A stretch of 64,000 nt of DNA from JBEBVQ01 sp037190845 (GTDB taxonomy: Bacteria > Bacteroidota > Bacteroidia > Chitinophagales > Chitinophagaceae), in contig JBBCJI010000005.1 of the NCBI GenBank assembly GCA_037190845.1, forward strand, positions 293,730 through 357,729, given 5' to 3'. The position numbers and the translations under genes were made by a program. Position 1 is the stretch's first letter. The number at the start of each line of letters is the position of its first letter. Below, piece after piece: positions 51,505-60,208 of this stretch. The notes beneath the pieces were generated by a model. It had not been told where the DNA came from and searched no databases. It saw nothing but the letters and a program-made list of their open reading frames with translations.

Positions 51505-53313
51505 ATGAAAAGAATTATTCTATCGTTGCTGGCCGTTCTGCAGGCAGGCGGCAGCTTGGCCCAATATCATCCTGTGGGCACCTCTTATTATCAGGATTTC
51601 GCCGGTTTGGGGAATGGTCTTCCACCGGGGTGGCATGTGTATACCGGTGCTACAGATACCGGTCGGGGAAAAGAAGATACGCTGATATCCGGTGTGATAT
51701 CCTGGGGCAATACCGGTGCCGGCTTTAAGAATTATGCTTCTGCCAATGGTCTGCCATCAGGCGCTTCTGTAGCTGATCAGCAAAATGCTTCCGACCGGGC
51801 GCTGGGCGTACGGCAGACAACTGCTGCGGGTTATAATCCCGGCGCTGCGTTTGTATTCCGTATGGCACATACTACCGGGCTGAGCGACTTTCAACTAAGC
51901 TTTCGCCTCCAGGCACTTACCTCGTCATCTCACGTCATCGAATGGACGGTAGACTACGGGTTGGGCGATACACCGGTCACCTTCACTCCTGTTGCAGCAT
52001 CCGGTATATTGACGACAGGTAACAGTACGGTCAGCAACAATACGGTGAACGTGGACTTTGGAAATGCTTTGGATCACTATGCCGGGACGGTGTGGATACG
52101 GATTGTCAATCTGACCTCTTCAGCATCCGGCAGCGGCAGCCGCCCGTCAACCGCTATTGATGATTTTTCGCTTAGCTGGGCCGGTACGGCTGCAGGCTCC
52201 GTCCGTCCTGCGGTGATAGCGTTATCCCCGTCGAACGGTGCGCAATACGTACCGTTGCATACCGTGCCGGAAATCACATTCAACCGGCAGGTGCAGCCCG
52301 GCGCTTCGGGTAATTTGTATATTACTGATGAAAAAGTTGCCCGCTGCGATACGATACCCGCAACAGCACCGCAGATAGCAGTGAGCGGATATACTGTTTC
52401 AATAACAGGATATACCTGGAATCCTGCTTCCACTTATCATATCACATTCGATTCGGCAGCTTTCGATACAGCCGGCCATACCGCTTACGGCATCTATGAT
52501 ACGACTGCATGGCGTTTTACCACAGCTCCGGAGGTGCACACTGTTACTTCCCTGCATGAAACCTTCGACGAAGCCTGTGCAAATAATGAATTACCGTCTG
52601 GCTGGGCCCGTATCAGTAAAAAGGGTACACAGCAGTGGGGCTGTCATACAGCATACGGGATCACTTCATACCGTATCTCGGCGTATTCCGGAGGTAAATA
52701 TCATGAAAATGAAGATTGGCTCATTACGCCTCGTATTGATTTGCCTGTAGTGAACCGCCAGTTGTGGTTTAAGCAATATAAACGGCGTTCAGGCACGGAA
52801 CCGGAGGTGTTATGGTCGGTAGATTATCCGGGTTACGGAGAGCCGGACAGCGCTGACTGGACAAACCTGCAAATGCCGATGGATGCCGCTGATACCATGG
52901 GTTGGCAGCTCCATGAGGCAGACCTTTCCACGATACCTGCACAGCCGTTTTTCCTTGCATTTAAATATACATCAACGGTTGCTGCGGGATATGAAATACG
53001 TGTAGATAGTATTGTCATAACAACGCCGCAAACAGTCGTTTCCGATGTGGAAGATGGGAGTATCAGATTAGTGGTAAGCAGTATGCCGGGGCAAGATTTC
53101 CTGCGTCTGTCGTTTACGGTCCTGCAGGCGGGTATATGCCGGATCTGGATGTACGATATGGCTGGCCGTTCCGTATATCAATGGGTGGGGTATACAGCCA
53201 ATGGTCGGCAACAACATGTCATAAGTGGTGTGCATCTGCCGCCCGGCCTGTATATGATCCGTATGGAGCAGGAAAAGGGTAGCGGGGCGATTGTTAAAAC
53301 GATCATTCCCTGA
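51505..53313 (+). CDS. Secreted choice-of-anchor/Ig-like protein with T9SS sorting domain
   Basis: 602 residues with a signal peptide (MKRIILSLLAVLQAGGSLAQ). Residues 25-230 are a lectin-like jelly-roll (YYQDFAGLGNGLPPGWHVY). Residues 235-345 form a Big_5-type Ig domain (PSNGAQYVPLHTVPEITFNR). Residues 350-500 are a choice-of-anchor J domain (HETFDEACANNELPSGWARI ... ENEDWLITPRIDL). A T9SS type A tail ends it (LPPGLYMIRM). No catalytic motif; surface adhesion or polymer binding is the likely role. Confidence 0.82.
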   Translation: MKRIILSLLAVLQAGGSLAQYHPVGTSYYQDFAGLGNGLPPGWHVYTGATDTGRGKEDTLISGVISWGNTGAGFKNYASANGLPSGASVADQQNASDRALGVRQTTAAGYNPGAAFVFRMAHTTGLSDFQLSFRLQALTSSSHVIEWTVDYGLGDTPVTFTPVAASGILTTGNSTVSNNTVNVDFGNALDHYAGTVWIRIVNLTSSASGSGSRPSTAIDDFSLSWAGTAAGSVRPAVIALSPSNGAQYVPLHTVPEITFNRQVQPGASGNLYITDEKVARCDTIPATAPQIAVSGYTVSITGYTWNPASTYHITFDSAAFDTAGHTAYGIYDTTAWRFTTAPEVHTVTSLHETFDEACANNELPSGWARISKKGTQQWGCHTAYGITSYRISAYSGGKYHENEDWLITPRIDLPVVNRQLWFKQYKRRSGTEPEVLWSVDYPGYGEPDSADWTNLQMPMDAADTMGWQLHEADLSTIPAQPFFLAFKYTSTVAAGYEIRVDSIVITTPQTVVSDVEDGSIRLVVSSMPGQDFLRLSFTVLQAGICRIWMYDMAGRSVYQWVGYTANGRQQHVISGVHLPPGLYMIRMEQEKGSGAIVKTIIP

Positions 53314-53323
53314 TAAACGTAAT

Positions 53324-53351
53324 GTAGAGACGCGATGTGTCGCGTCTCTAC
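53324..53351. repeat. GTAGAGACG palindrome, copy 1
   Basis: A perfect 12-bp inverted repeat (GTAGAGACGCGA / TCGCGTCTCTAC, loop TGTG). It lies directly between the stop codons of two convergent genes. Likely a repeat family of REP type that also acts as a terminator hairpin. Confidence 0.88.
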
Positions 53352-54335
53352 TTATGCGGACAGCACGTGGATCATCTCTATCATATCACCGCTAATGCAT
53401 GTATTAAGTTTTCCCACTTCCGAAAAGGGAGTGTAAGAAATATGGTTGTTCCGTATGCCAACCATAAGCTGGGTTTTATTAGCTCGTAGCGCCATTACGG
53501 CTGCATAGCCGAGCCTGCTGGCGAGTACCCGGTCATTGTGAGTAGGTGTTCCGCCTCTTTGTATATGCCCGAGCACACAGGTGCGTACGTCCAGTGACGG
53601 GAAACGATCGGTAATGAGTTTGTAAAAACTTTCGGCACCACCAAAATCATCCCCTTCTGCTACAACAAGAATATTGACTGTCTTTTTTCTTCGCTTGTCA
53701 AAAGCGATACGTTGGAGGACTTTTTCTGTGTCTGTTGCTATTTCCGGTATAAAGATGTCTTCAGCGCCGCAGGCAATGCCACTATTGAGTGCAATATATC
53801 CGGCATCGCGTCCCATTACTTCGATGATGAAAAAGCGATCGTGCGCTTCTGCTGTGTCGCGTATTTTATCAATAGCATCTACCGCCGTAGTTACAGCGGT
53901 ATCGAATCCGATAGTGGTGTCAGTACCGGCAAGATCCTTGTCTATTGTGCCCGGTAAGCCGATCGCAGGTATGGAGTAATGTTTGAAAAACTCAACTGCC
54001 CCTCTGAATGTACCATCCCCGCCGATCAGTGTTAATGCTTCAATACCGTGTTTCTGCAGGTTGTCAAAGGCCTGTTGCCGCCCTTCCGGCTTCATGAAAT
54101 CTTTGCTCCGTGCAGTCTTAAGAATGGTGCCGCCACGTTGTATGATACCGGAAACATCCGTTGTGTGCATCCGGAAGATATCCCCTTCGATCATTCCCTG
54201 ATATCCTCTGCGGATACCATATACCTCCATTTCGTGATAAATAGCAGTGCGGACTACGGCGCGTATGGCTGCATTCATACCGGGACTGTCACCCCCGGAG
54301 GTCAGCACTCCTATTTTCCGGATCGTCTGATTCAT
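53352..54335 (-). CDS. pfkA: ATP-dependent 6-phosphofructokinase
   Basis: 327 residues from the ATG at 54335 (MNQTIRKIGVLTSGGDSPGM), the normal length; the longer upstream frame is not needed. Motifs: GGDSPGMNAAI (ATP), GGDGTFRGA, PGTIDKD (catalytic Asp), and MGRDAGYIAL. It commits fructose-6-phosphate to glycolysis. Confidence 0.96.
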   Translation of the reverse strand: MNQTIRKIGVLTSGGDSPGMNAAIRAVVRTAIYHEMEVYGIRRGYQGMIEGDIFRMHTTDVSGIIQRGGTILKTARSKDFMKPEGRQQAFDNLQKHGIEALTLIGGDGTFRGAVEFFKHYSIPAIGLPGTIDKDLAGTDTTIGFDTAVTTAVDAIDKIRDTAEAHDRFFIIEVMGRDAGYIALNSGIACGAEDIFIPEIATDTEKVLQRIAFDKRRKKTVNILVVAEGDDFGGAESFYKLITDRFPSLDVRTCVLGHIQRGGTPTHNDRVLASRLGYAAVMALRANKTQLMVGIRNNHISYTPFSEVGKLNTCISGDMIEMIHVLSA

Positions 54336-54399
54336 TTTGATGTGTTTTCTTCCGAAAGCTAAAAAAACTTTTTGAAGGAACAATAGATAATCATGTGAT

Positions 54400-54551
54400 C
54401 GGGTGCAATTCAAATCTTCGCTTGCGTTTTGCAAGATATTCATTTCGGCCCTTCGGCAAGCTCAGGGTTCAATGACCGTCTTTTAATCCCGGTTGCTGAG
54501 CATGTCGAAGCTAAATTCAGTTCTCGTATAGTGAAGATTTGAGTTGTACCC
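54400..54551. mobile_element. MITE-like element with TIRs and 9-bp direct flanks (copy 2)
   Basis: Ends GGGTGCAATTCAAATCTTC and the mirrored GAAGATTTGAGTTGTACCCC. CATGTGATC flanks both sides (54391-54399 and 54552-54560). Interior blocks (CATTTCGGCCCTTCGGCAAG, TTGCTGAGCATGTCGAAG) match the 38441 copy. Located upstream of pfkA. Confidence 0.78.
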
Positions 54552-54583
54552 CATGTGATCTGGCAGATGTGATCATTGGAAAA

Positions 54584-55261
54584 TTATGCACTCCGGGCGT
54601 CTGTCTGACGTACAAGCCCCGGTGTGCCTTGCTGTTCATAGAAAGTTACTTTTCCTGAAGATACATTATACATTGCCGGTATAATGCCGACGCTACCTGC
54701 CTGTACCAGCTTTTTGATTTCGGCACTCTGCACTAATATCTGCTGGGCGGAATAGACCGCGTTCAAATACGACACTGCATTGACAAAATTAGGGTTGCTC
54801 CCATTTCGGTTTTCCGTGACAGATTCTTCCATCATCACTGCAGGCTGGATGCGGGCGAGCAGGCCGGTAAGATTGCCCAGTTCCACATGGTCGCAAGCGC
54901 CTTTTACTGCGCCGCAATTACTGTGTCCCAGTACCACGATCAACCGGGAGCCGGCTACGACAGTAGCGTATTCAAGGCACCCCAATATGTCTTCTGTGAT
55001 TACATTCCCGGCGATCCGGATGCTGAAAATGTCCCCCAGGCCCTGTTCAAAAATCAGTTCGGCAGAGGTGCGTGAATCCATACAACTGAGGATCGCAGCG
55101 AATGGCCATTGGCCGTGGCTGGTATCGTTTACCAACTCCAGCAGATTTCGGTTCGTCTGCAGGTTATTGATAAATCTGAAATTACCTTCTTTCAGATATT
55201 GCAACGCATCGGCCGGTGTGATATCCTGCGGGATACGGTCAGTTCTGTGTTGCATTTCCAT
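54584..55261 (-). CDS. Beta-class carbonic anhydrase
   Basis: 225 residues. Zinc ligands and dyad: C60-x-D62-x-R64 (CMDSR) and H113-x-x-C116 (HSNC). It interconverts CO2 and bicarbonate. Its start lies 23 bp inside the end of the SulP transporter gene, so the two are translationally coupled. Confidence 0.96.
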   Translation of the reverse strand: MEMQHRTDRIPQDITPADALQYLKEGNFRFINNLQTNRNLLELVNDTSHGQWPFAAILSCMDSRTSAELIFEQGLGDIFSIRIAGNVITEDILGCLEYATVVAGSRLIVVLGHSNCGAVKGACDHVELGNLTGLLARIQPAVMMEESVTENRNGSNPNFVNAVSYLNAVYSAQQILVQSAEIKKLVQAGSVGIIPAMYNVSSGKVTFYEQQGTPGLVRQTDARSA

Positions 55262-56963
55262 TGATGGTCAGTTTTGTTTCAGGTGTATCAGGTGTATGTT
55301 TATTTCCGTTATCTGCTTCCGTATTCAATTGTTTGAGCAGCTTTTTGTGATCTCCGGAAGATCGTTTGGGTATTTCTTCATTTTCAATCAGTTCAGCAAG
55401 AATATCCCGTTCGCTGGCGGCCGGCGGCACTTTGTAGATGTTTTTAAAGCCTATGAGGGATATGGTAATGTTTGCAGCGTCGGCCTTTGAAGTGGCAAAC
55501 TCCCGTATGAGGTCGAGAACGTCAAAATCAATGTATTCTGTCCGGCTGGCATCAATGATCACCTTACTGTTCGGCGGAAGTTTGTCTAATGTTTCCTTGA
55601 TACTGGCCTTGTTGAGGAAAGATACTTCCTGGGCCAGGGTAAGCTTGATCAGATCTCCGTTGCTATAGCTGCTGCGGTGATAATAATAGGGAATACCCAT
55701 GTTCTGACGCAGAATGTAGAAGATGCTGATCACAAGACCGATACCCACACCTTTCAGCAAGTCCAGCGCCACGACAGCAATGACCGTTGCGACAAACGGG
55801 ATAAACTGACTCCTGCCGGCTTCCCACATGTGTTTGAATACTGCGGGGCGGCACAAGCGATATCCGGTAAATATCAGGATGGCGGCCAGTGATGCTTTGG
55901 GAATATGGTTGAGCAGAGCCGGTATAAGCGCCACGCAAAGCAGCAGCAAAAGACCATGGGTAATAGTCGCTACTTTGGTACGTCCGCCGGCATTGATATT
56001 AGCGGATGAACGTACAATCACCGACGTGATAGGCAAGCCGCCTATGAAGCCGCTCATCATGTTGCCGATACCCTGTGCGCGTAATTCTGCATTACCTGAA
56101 GTATTTCTTTTAAGCGGATCAAGTTTGTCGGTCGCTTCGATGCACAGCAGTGTCTCGATTGAAGCGACAATGGCAATTACGACTGCAGTTTTCCATACAT
56201 CAGGATTCATCATGCCGTTAAAGTCCGGCAGGGTAAACTGTCCGAAAAATTCTTTTGCACTTGTTGGCATGGGGAGATTTACCAGGTGAGATGTACCCAG
56301 GGCTATTTCAGATCCTGACAGCTTAAAACCTTCGTTGATCAGTGTGCCGATGATGACAACGAGCAGCCCGGCAGGTATCATTTGTACCTTTTTGAACCCC
56401 CGTAGTTGCCATAGCGCGAGGATGGTTATACCGGTGATGGCGATGATAACAGCTGCCGGTTCAACCTGTTGCAGGGAAGTTGAGATGTTTTCCATCACAA
56501 AGCCATCTTCCGCATCCGGCAGACCTGCCGATCCCGTGGTGCGGCCGAGCGCATTGGGGAATTCTTTGATGATAATCGTGAGACCGATACCGGCCAGCAT
56601 CCCTTCTATTACATTGGACGGGAAATAGCTGGCAATAGAACCTGCCTTCAGCAATCCCAATACCAATTGAATGGCGCCGGCTATAATTACAGCGCAGAGG
56701 AATATATTGAATGCTCCCAATTGCTCGATCGCAACAATCACGATAGCGATCAGTCCGGCGGCGGGGCCGCTTACGCTCAGGTTGGATTTACTAAAGAAAC
56801 CGATCACCACGCCCCCGATCACCCCGGCTACAATACCTGAAAATAAAGGCGCCTGGGATGCCTGAGCAATGCCGAGGCAGAGTGGGAGAGCGATCAGGAA
56901 AACGATCAGCCCGGCAAGAAGGTCCTTCTTATAGCGTTGCAGAAAGGAAATATTTTCTTTCAT
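55239..56963 (-). CDS. SulP-family anion transporter with STAS domain
   Basis: 574 residues. About eleven membrane helices, with the SulP signature GIVAGVIGGVVIGFFSKSNL followed by SVSGPAAGL. A C-terminal STAS domain covers about 430-530 (SKVIIDASRTEYIDFDVLDL). Overlap with a beta carbonic anhydrase suggests bicarbonate rather than sulfate as the transported anion, probably Na+-dependent, to supply biosynthetic carboxylation. Transport substrate is inference. Confidence 0.9.
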   Translation of the reverse strand: MKENISFLQRYKKDLLAGLIVFLIALPLCLGIAQASQAPLFSGIVAGVIGGVVIGFFSKSNLSVSGPAAGLIAIVIVAIEQLGAFNIFLCAVIIAGAIQLVLGLLKAGSIASYFPSNVIEGMLAGIGLTIIIKEFPNALGRTTGSAGLPDAEDGFVMENISTSLQQVEPAAVIIAITGITILALWQLRGFKKVQMIPAGLLVVIIGTLINEGFKLSGSEIALGTSHLVNLPMPTSAKEFFGQFTLPDFNGMMNPDVWKTAVVIAIVASIETLLCIEATDKLDPLKRNTSGNAELRAQGIGNMMSGFIGGLPITSVIVRSSANINAGGRTKVATITHGLLLLLCVALIPALLNHIPKASLAAILIFTGYRLCRPAVFKHMWEAGRSQFIPFVATVIAVVALDLLKGVGIGLVISIFYILRQNMGIPYYYHRSSYSNGDLIKLTLAQEVSFLNKASIKETLDKLPPNSKVIIDASRTEYIDFDVLDLIREFATSKADAANITISLIGFKNIYKVPPAASERDILAELIENEEIPKRSSGDHKKLLKQLNTEADNGNKHTPDTPETKLTINGNATQN

Positions 56964-57079
56964 TTTGGCTTACTGTTAATTGTATTATTTATTTAATGCA
57001 TGTGTTTTGTGCGTTTTTGAACACACCGAATTGAAGACACACGGTATTTTACCGCTGCAGGAAATGTCAGAATAGCTGC

Positions 57080-57379
57080 CTAACAGTAATTCGGAGGTGG
57101 GGTAAGTATCTCCGGGGTGTAAAGAGAGGGAATATAATCCGAGTAGTGGATGGTAACTGCCCGGTAAGTATCCGTTTCTGTAGTATGGAAGGATGCGGAC
57201 TGGCCGGATCCATGGTAAGGTTCCAGCAGTCTTTTTAATTTTGAATTGTCATCATGTGCTACTGTTTCGTGCAATTCTTCCATGATCAGGGACTTGTACA
57301 ATAATTCCCCGACCTCTTTTACAGGTAGTATCTGAAAAGAGAACAAAAGAAGAAAAAAAAATGCACGTAACTTTCTCAC
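57080..57379 (-). CDS. Small secreted protein, function unknown
   Basis: 99 residues with a signal peptide (MRKLRAFFFLLLFSFQILPV). The mature part is short and ends LYTPEILTPPPNYC. No family recognised. It lies upstream of the SulP operon on the same strand, 116 nt away. Plausible real gene because of the signal peptide and Bacteroidota-like tail; homologues would confirm it. Confidence 0.5.
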   Translation of the reverse strand: MRKLRAFFFLLLFSFQILPVKEVGELLYKSLIMEELHETVAHDDNSKLKRLLEPYHGSGQSASFHTTETDTYRAVTIHYSDYIPSLYTPEILTPPPNYC

Positions 57380-57515
57380 AATTGCAAAGTAACGTTAAAA
57401 TCCTGCAACTTGATCATCACAGCCATTAAAATACTGTTAAACAAAACAATGTGCTTATTCATTTTCTCCGGACAATCACACCGGATTGCTCCTCTGTGCC
57501 CCCTGAATATTTCCC

Positions 57516-57523
57516 TACCTTTG
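57516..57523 (+). promoter_or_regulatory. -7 element of the TPR protein gene
   Basis: TACCTTTG, 6 nt before the ATG at 57530; transcript would be leaderless. Confidence 0.45.
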
Positions 57524-57529
57524 CAACGT

Positions 57530-58618
57530 ATGATTCGCAGAATAGCAATTATATACCTGTTATGTTTCCTGTTTACAACCGGAAGCAGGAGCTATGCCCA
57601 GATCAACTGGCCGTCGCCGGAAGTGGAGCAAATGTATCAGCAGGCAAGAACTTTGATGATGAACGGGAGTTTCCCGCAGGCTATTGCAGCATATCAGCAA
57701 CTTGTCCCGCTGGCGCCGGAGGTGATGGAGATATATCGTGACCTGGGGCGTTTATATTATCTGACAGGCGCTTACGAAGATGCCAATAAGACCTTGACGA
57801 GTGTGATCAACAGCAGTGTGGCAGACCGGCAAAGCTTCCAGATAGCGGCAGCCAGCCTGGCTGCGCAGCAGGAATATAAAAAGGCCAGAACAGTCCTGCA
57901 GCAGGGCATTGTGCGTTTTCCCAATGCAGGCCTGCTGTATCATGAGCTGGGTAAGCAGCATTACGACCGGCACGAGCGGGAGCCGGCATTACAGGCATGG
58001 CTCGATGGTATTGCTGCTGATCCTGTATACTATGTAAACTATTACGAGGCTGCCCGTGCCTATATGGCTACTGATGAGGTGCTTTGGGTGATCCTGTACG
58101 GAGAAATGTTCCTGGCCAGAGAAAGCCAGACACCCCGTGCTCAGGAAATGCGTAAGTTGCTTTTGGAAGCTTATAAACGGTTTTATTATGCTCCCAGGAA
58201 TATAAAAGCCCCGGAATATGGTAAAAATACAGTACAAAAGCAGCCGGTTTCTTTTTATGACGCGGTATACCAGACATTCCGGAAGCTGGCGCCGGTAGTC
58301 AGCGACGGATTGTCTACCGAAAATCTGATCATGCTGCGCGCCCGTTTCATTATTGAGTGGAGCAGGACCTATGCGGATCAATACCCGTTTTCGTTATTCA
58401 ACTGGCATGAGCGGATGTTGCAAAACGGCTATTTTGACACTTATAACCAATGGCTGTTTGGGAAAGCAGAGCATGCGCAGCAATATGAAGCATGGGTCTC
58501 TTTTCATAAAGATGCCATGCCTGCACTGGAATCCTGGATGGAACAATACCCGTATCGGCCTTCTGAACGGGATTTTTATAACGAAAGAAAACTGAAAGGT
58601 ATCTTTTCCGGCCGGTAG
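57530..58618 (+). CDS. Periplasmic TPR-repeat protein
   Basis: 362 residues from the ATG at 57530 (MIRRIAIIYLLCFLFTTGSR, signal). TPR repeats occupy residues 30-190 (MMNGSFPQAIAAYQQLVPLA, YLTGAYEDANKTLTSVI, EYKKARTVLQQGIVRFPNAG). The C-terminal half is a helical domain without repeats. Lies upstream of a SurA-like chaperone gene, so it may help envelope protein biogenesis. Confidence 0.82.
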   Translation: MIRRIAIIYLLCFLFTTGSRSYAQINWPSPEVEQMYQQARTLMMNGSFPQAIAAYQQLVPLAPEVMEIYRDLGRLYYLTGAYEDANKTLTSVINSSVADRQSFQIAAASLAAQQEYKKARTVLQQGIVRFPNAGLLYHELGKQHYDRHEREPALQAWLDGIAADPVYYVNYYEAARAYMATDEVLWVILYGEMFLARESQTPRAQEMRKLLLEAYKRFYYAPRNIKAPEYGKNTVQKQPVSFYDAVYQTFRKLAPVVSDGLSTENLIMLRARFIIEWSRTYADQYPFSLFNWHERMLQNGYFDTYNQWLFGKAEHAQQYEAWVSFHKDAMPALESWMEQYPYRPSERDFYNERKLKGIFSGR

Positions 58619-58712
58619 GAAGTGATGAGATTACCGGATTTTATCAGGACGCATTTTACACAATGCAAAAGTTAAAATATTCTGTGTATTGATGCGGTGC
58701 ATGTAAATCTGT

Positions 58713-58720
58713 TATTTTTG
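58713..58720 (+). promoter_or_regulatory. -7 element of the PpiC protein gene
   Basis: TATTTTTG, 47 nt before the ATG. Confidence 0.45.
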
Positions 58721-58767
58721 CTGCATCACAGCGCCAATTAGCTAATAAAAAAATAATATCCTCCATC

Positions 58768-60153
58768 ATGAGGCTTTATCTTCTTCGTATCCCTGTTCTG
58801 ATATTTCTGAACCTACTTATAGGTCTTTCTACTGTTTTTGCACAGCCGGTGCAGACTGCGGATAAGATCGTTGCGGTCGTCGGACGCAGCCGGATCATTC
58901 TTCAATCCGATCTGGAAGTACAGGCCGCCAACCTGAAATTGCAAAGTCCCGAGTCGTATCATGACACTATGAAGTGTGGTATTCTGCAGCAGATGATCAT
59001 GTCGAAGATGCTCGTGGAGCAGGCTGAACGTGACAGCGTACTGGTGGGTGAAGAAGAAGTAGAAGCCAACCTGGATAATAAACTGCGGTACTTTATTTCC
59101 CGTGTATATGGATCTAAAGAGAAGCTGGAGCAGGCAACGGGTAAGACTGTTTACCAGATCAAAGAGGAAAACAGAGAAGTGGTAAAAGAGCAGATGCTTG
59201 CGGAACGTGTTCAGGGGCAATTGCTCCAGAATGTTGCCATTACACCTACAGAGGTCAGAGCATTTTATAACAACATTCCTGCAGACAGCCTTCCGTTTTT
59301 TCCTGCCAGTGTGGAAGTAGGACAGATCGTTATTGATCCCCCGGTAAGCCCGGAACTTGAAGCCTACGCCCGCAAACAACTGGAAGACATCCGCGACCAG
59401 ATCGTAAAGGAAGGAAAAAGCTTTGAGGCAATGGCCGGTATTTACAGCCAGGATCCCGGAAGCCGGGACAACGGAGGGCGATATAATGATGTAAGTCGTA
59501 TTGACGGTGGCTGGGCTCCTGAATTTGTTACGGCGGCGTTCCGGTTGCAGAATGAGGATGTTTCACCGATTGTAAAGACCAAATTTGGCTACCATATCAT
59601 CCAGATGATACAGCGTAAAGGCGACCAGGCAGATGTACGTCATATTCTTATTATACCGGAACGTACCTCGGCCGATTTCAGAGTTGCCCTGTCCCGCCTC
59701 GACAGCGTACGGGCTGAGCTGATCAGCGGTAAGATCAGCTTCCCTCAGGCTGTCGCTAAATATAGCACGGATGATCAGTCGAAGATGACCGCAGGTATGA
59801 TGACAGATCCGCAGACCGGCGCCAGTCAGCTGGAAATAGATCAACTGGACCCCGCCCTGGCTCTGATGATAGACAGCCTGTCGCCGGGTAGTTTTTCTCA
59901 TCCGCATGTGTTCGTAAATCAGTTTACCGGCGAACGGTCCTGCCGCATCATCTATCTGAAAGACAGGTCTGAGCCGCATAAAGCCAACCTCCGGGATGAT
60001 TACAGCAAAATACAGCAGGTAGCCCTTTCCCAAAAGCAAAACAAGAAGCTGGATCAATGGCTGCGGGACAAATTACCTACCTATTACCTGAAAGTGGATC
60101 CCGAATACAGGGACTGCGGACCTATGGCCGGGTGGAAGGAATTTATTCATTAA
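58768..60153 (+). CDS. Periplasmic PpiC-type peptidyl-prolyl isomerase (SurA-like)
   Basis: 461 residues with a signal peptide (to VFAQ). A SurA-N-like helical domain (residues 25-170) is followed by two parvulin-type domains (about 180-285, with SQDPGSRDNGGRYNDVSR and KTKFGYHIIQMIQ; and 290-400, with VRHILIIPERTS). Likely a chaperone and isomerase for outer-membrane proteins. Named for the domain set; Bacteroidota homologues vary. Confidence 0.88.
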   Translation: MRLYLLRIPVLIFLNLLIGLSTVFAQPVQTADKIVAVVGRSRIILQSDLEVQAANLKLQSPESYHDTMKCGILQQMIMSKMLVEQAERDSVLVGEEEVEANLDNKLRYFISRVYGSKEKLEQATGKTVYQIKEENREVVKEQMLAERVQGQLLQNVAITPTEVRAFYNNIPADSLPFFPASVEVGQIVIDPPVSPELEAYARKQLEDIRDQIVKEGKSFEAMAGIYSQDPGSRDNGGRYNDVSRIDGGWAPEFVTAAFRLQNEDVSPIVKTKFGYHIIQMIQRKGDQADVRHILIIPERTSADFRVALSRLDSVRAELISGKISFPQAVAKYSTDDQSKMTAGMMTDPQTGASQLEIDQLDPALALMIDSLSPGSFSHPHVFVNQFTGERSCRIIYLKDRSEPHKANLRDDYSKIQQVALSQKQNKKLDQWLRDKLPTYYLKVDPEYRDCGPMAGWKEFIH

Positions 60154-60208
60154 CAACAAATATACCGGATTTGTCTTACCTTGCCAGAATCAATATCAGA
60201 ATTATTTA

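Noticed and set aside
53352..54443. Longer pfkA start at 54443
   Set aside because: It adds 36 residues unlike the family and runs into the MITE-like element; the ATG at 54335 matches the usual N-terminus.
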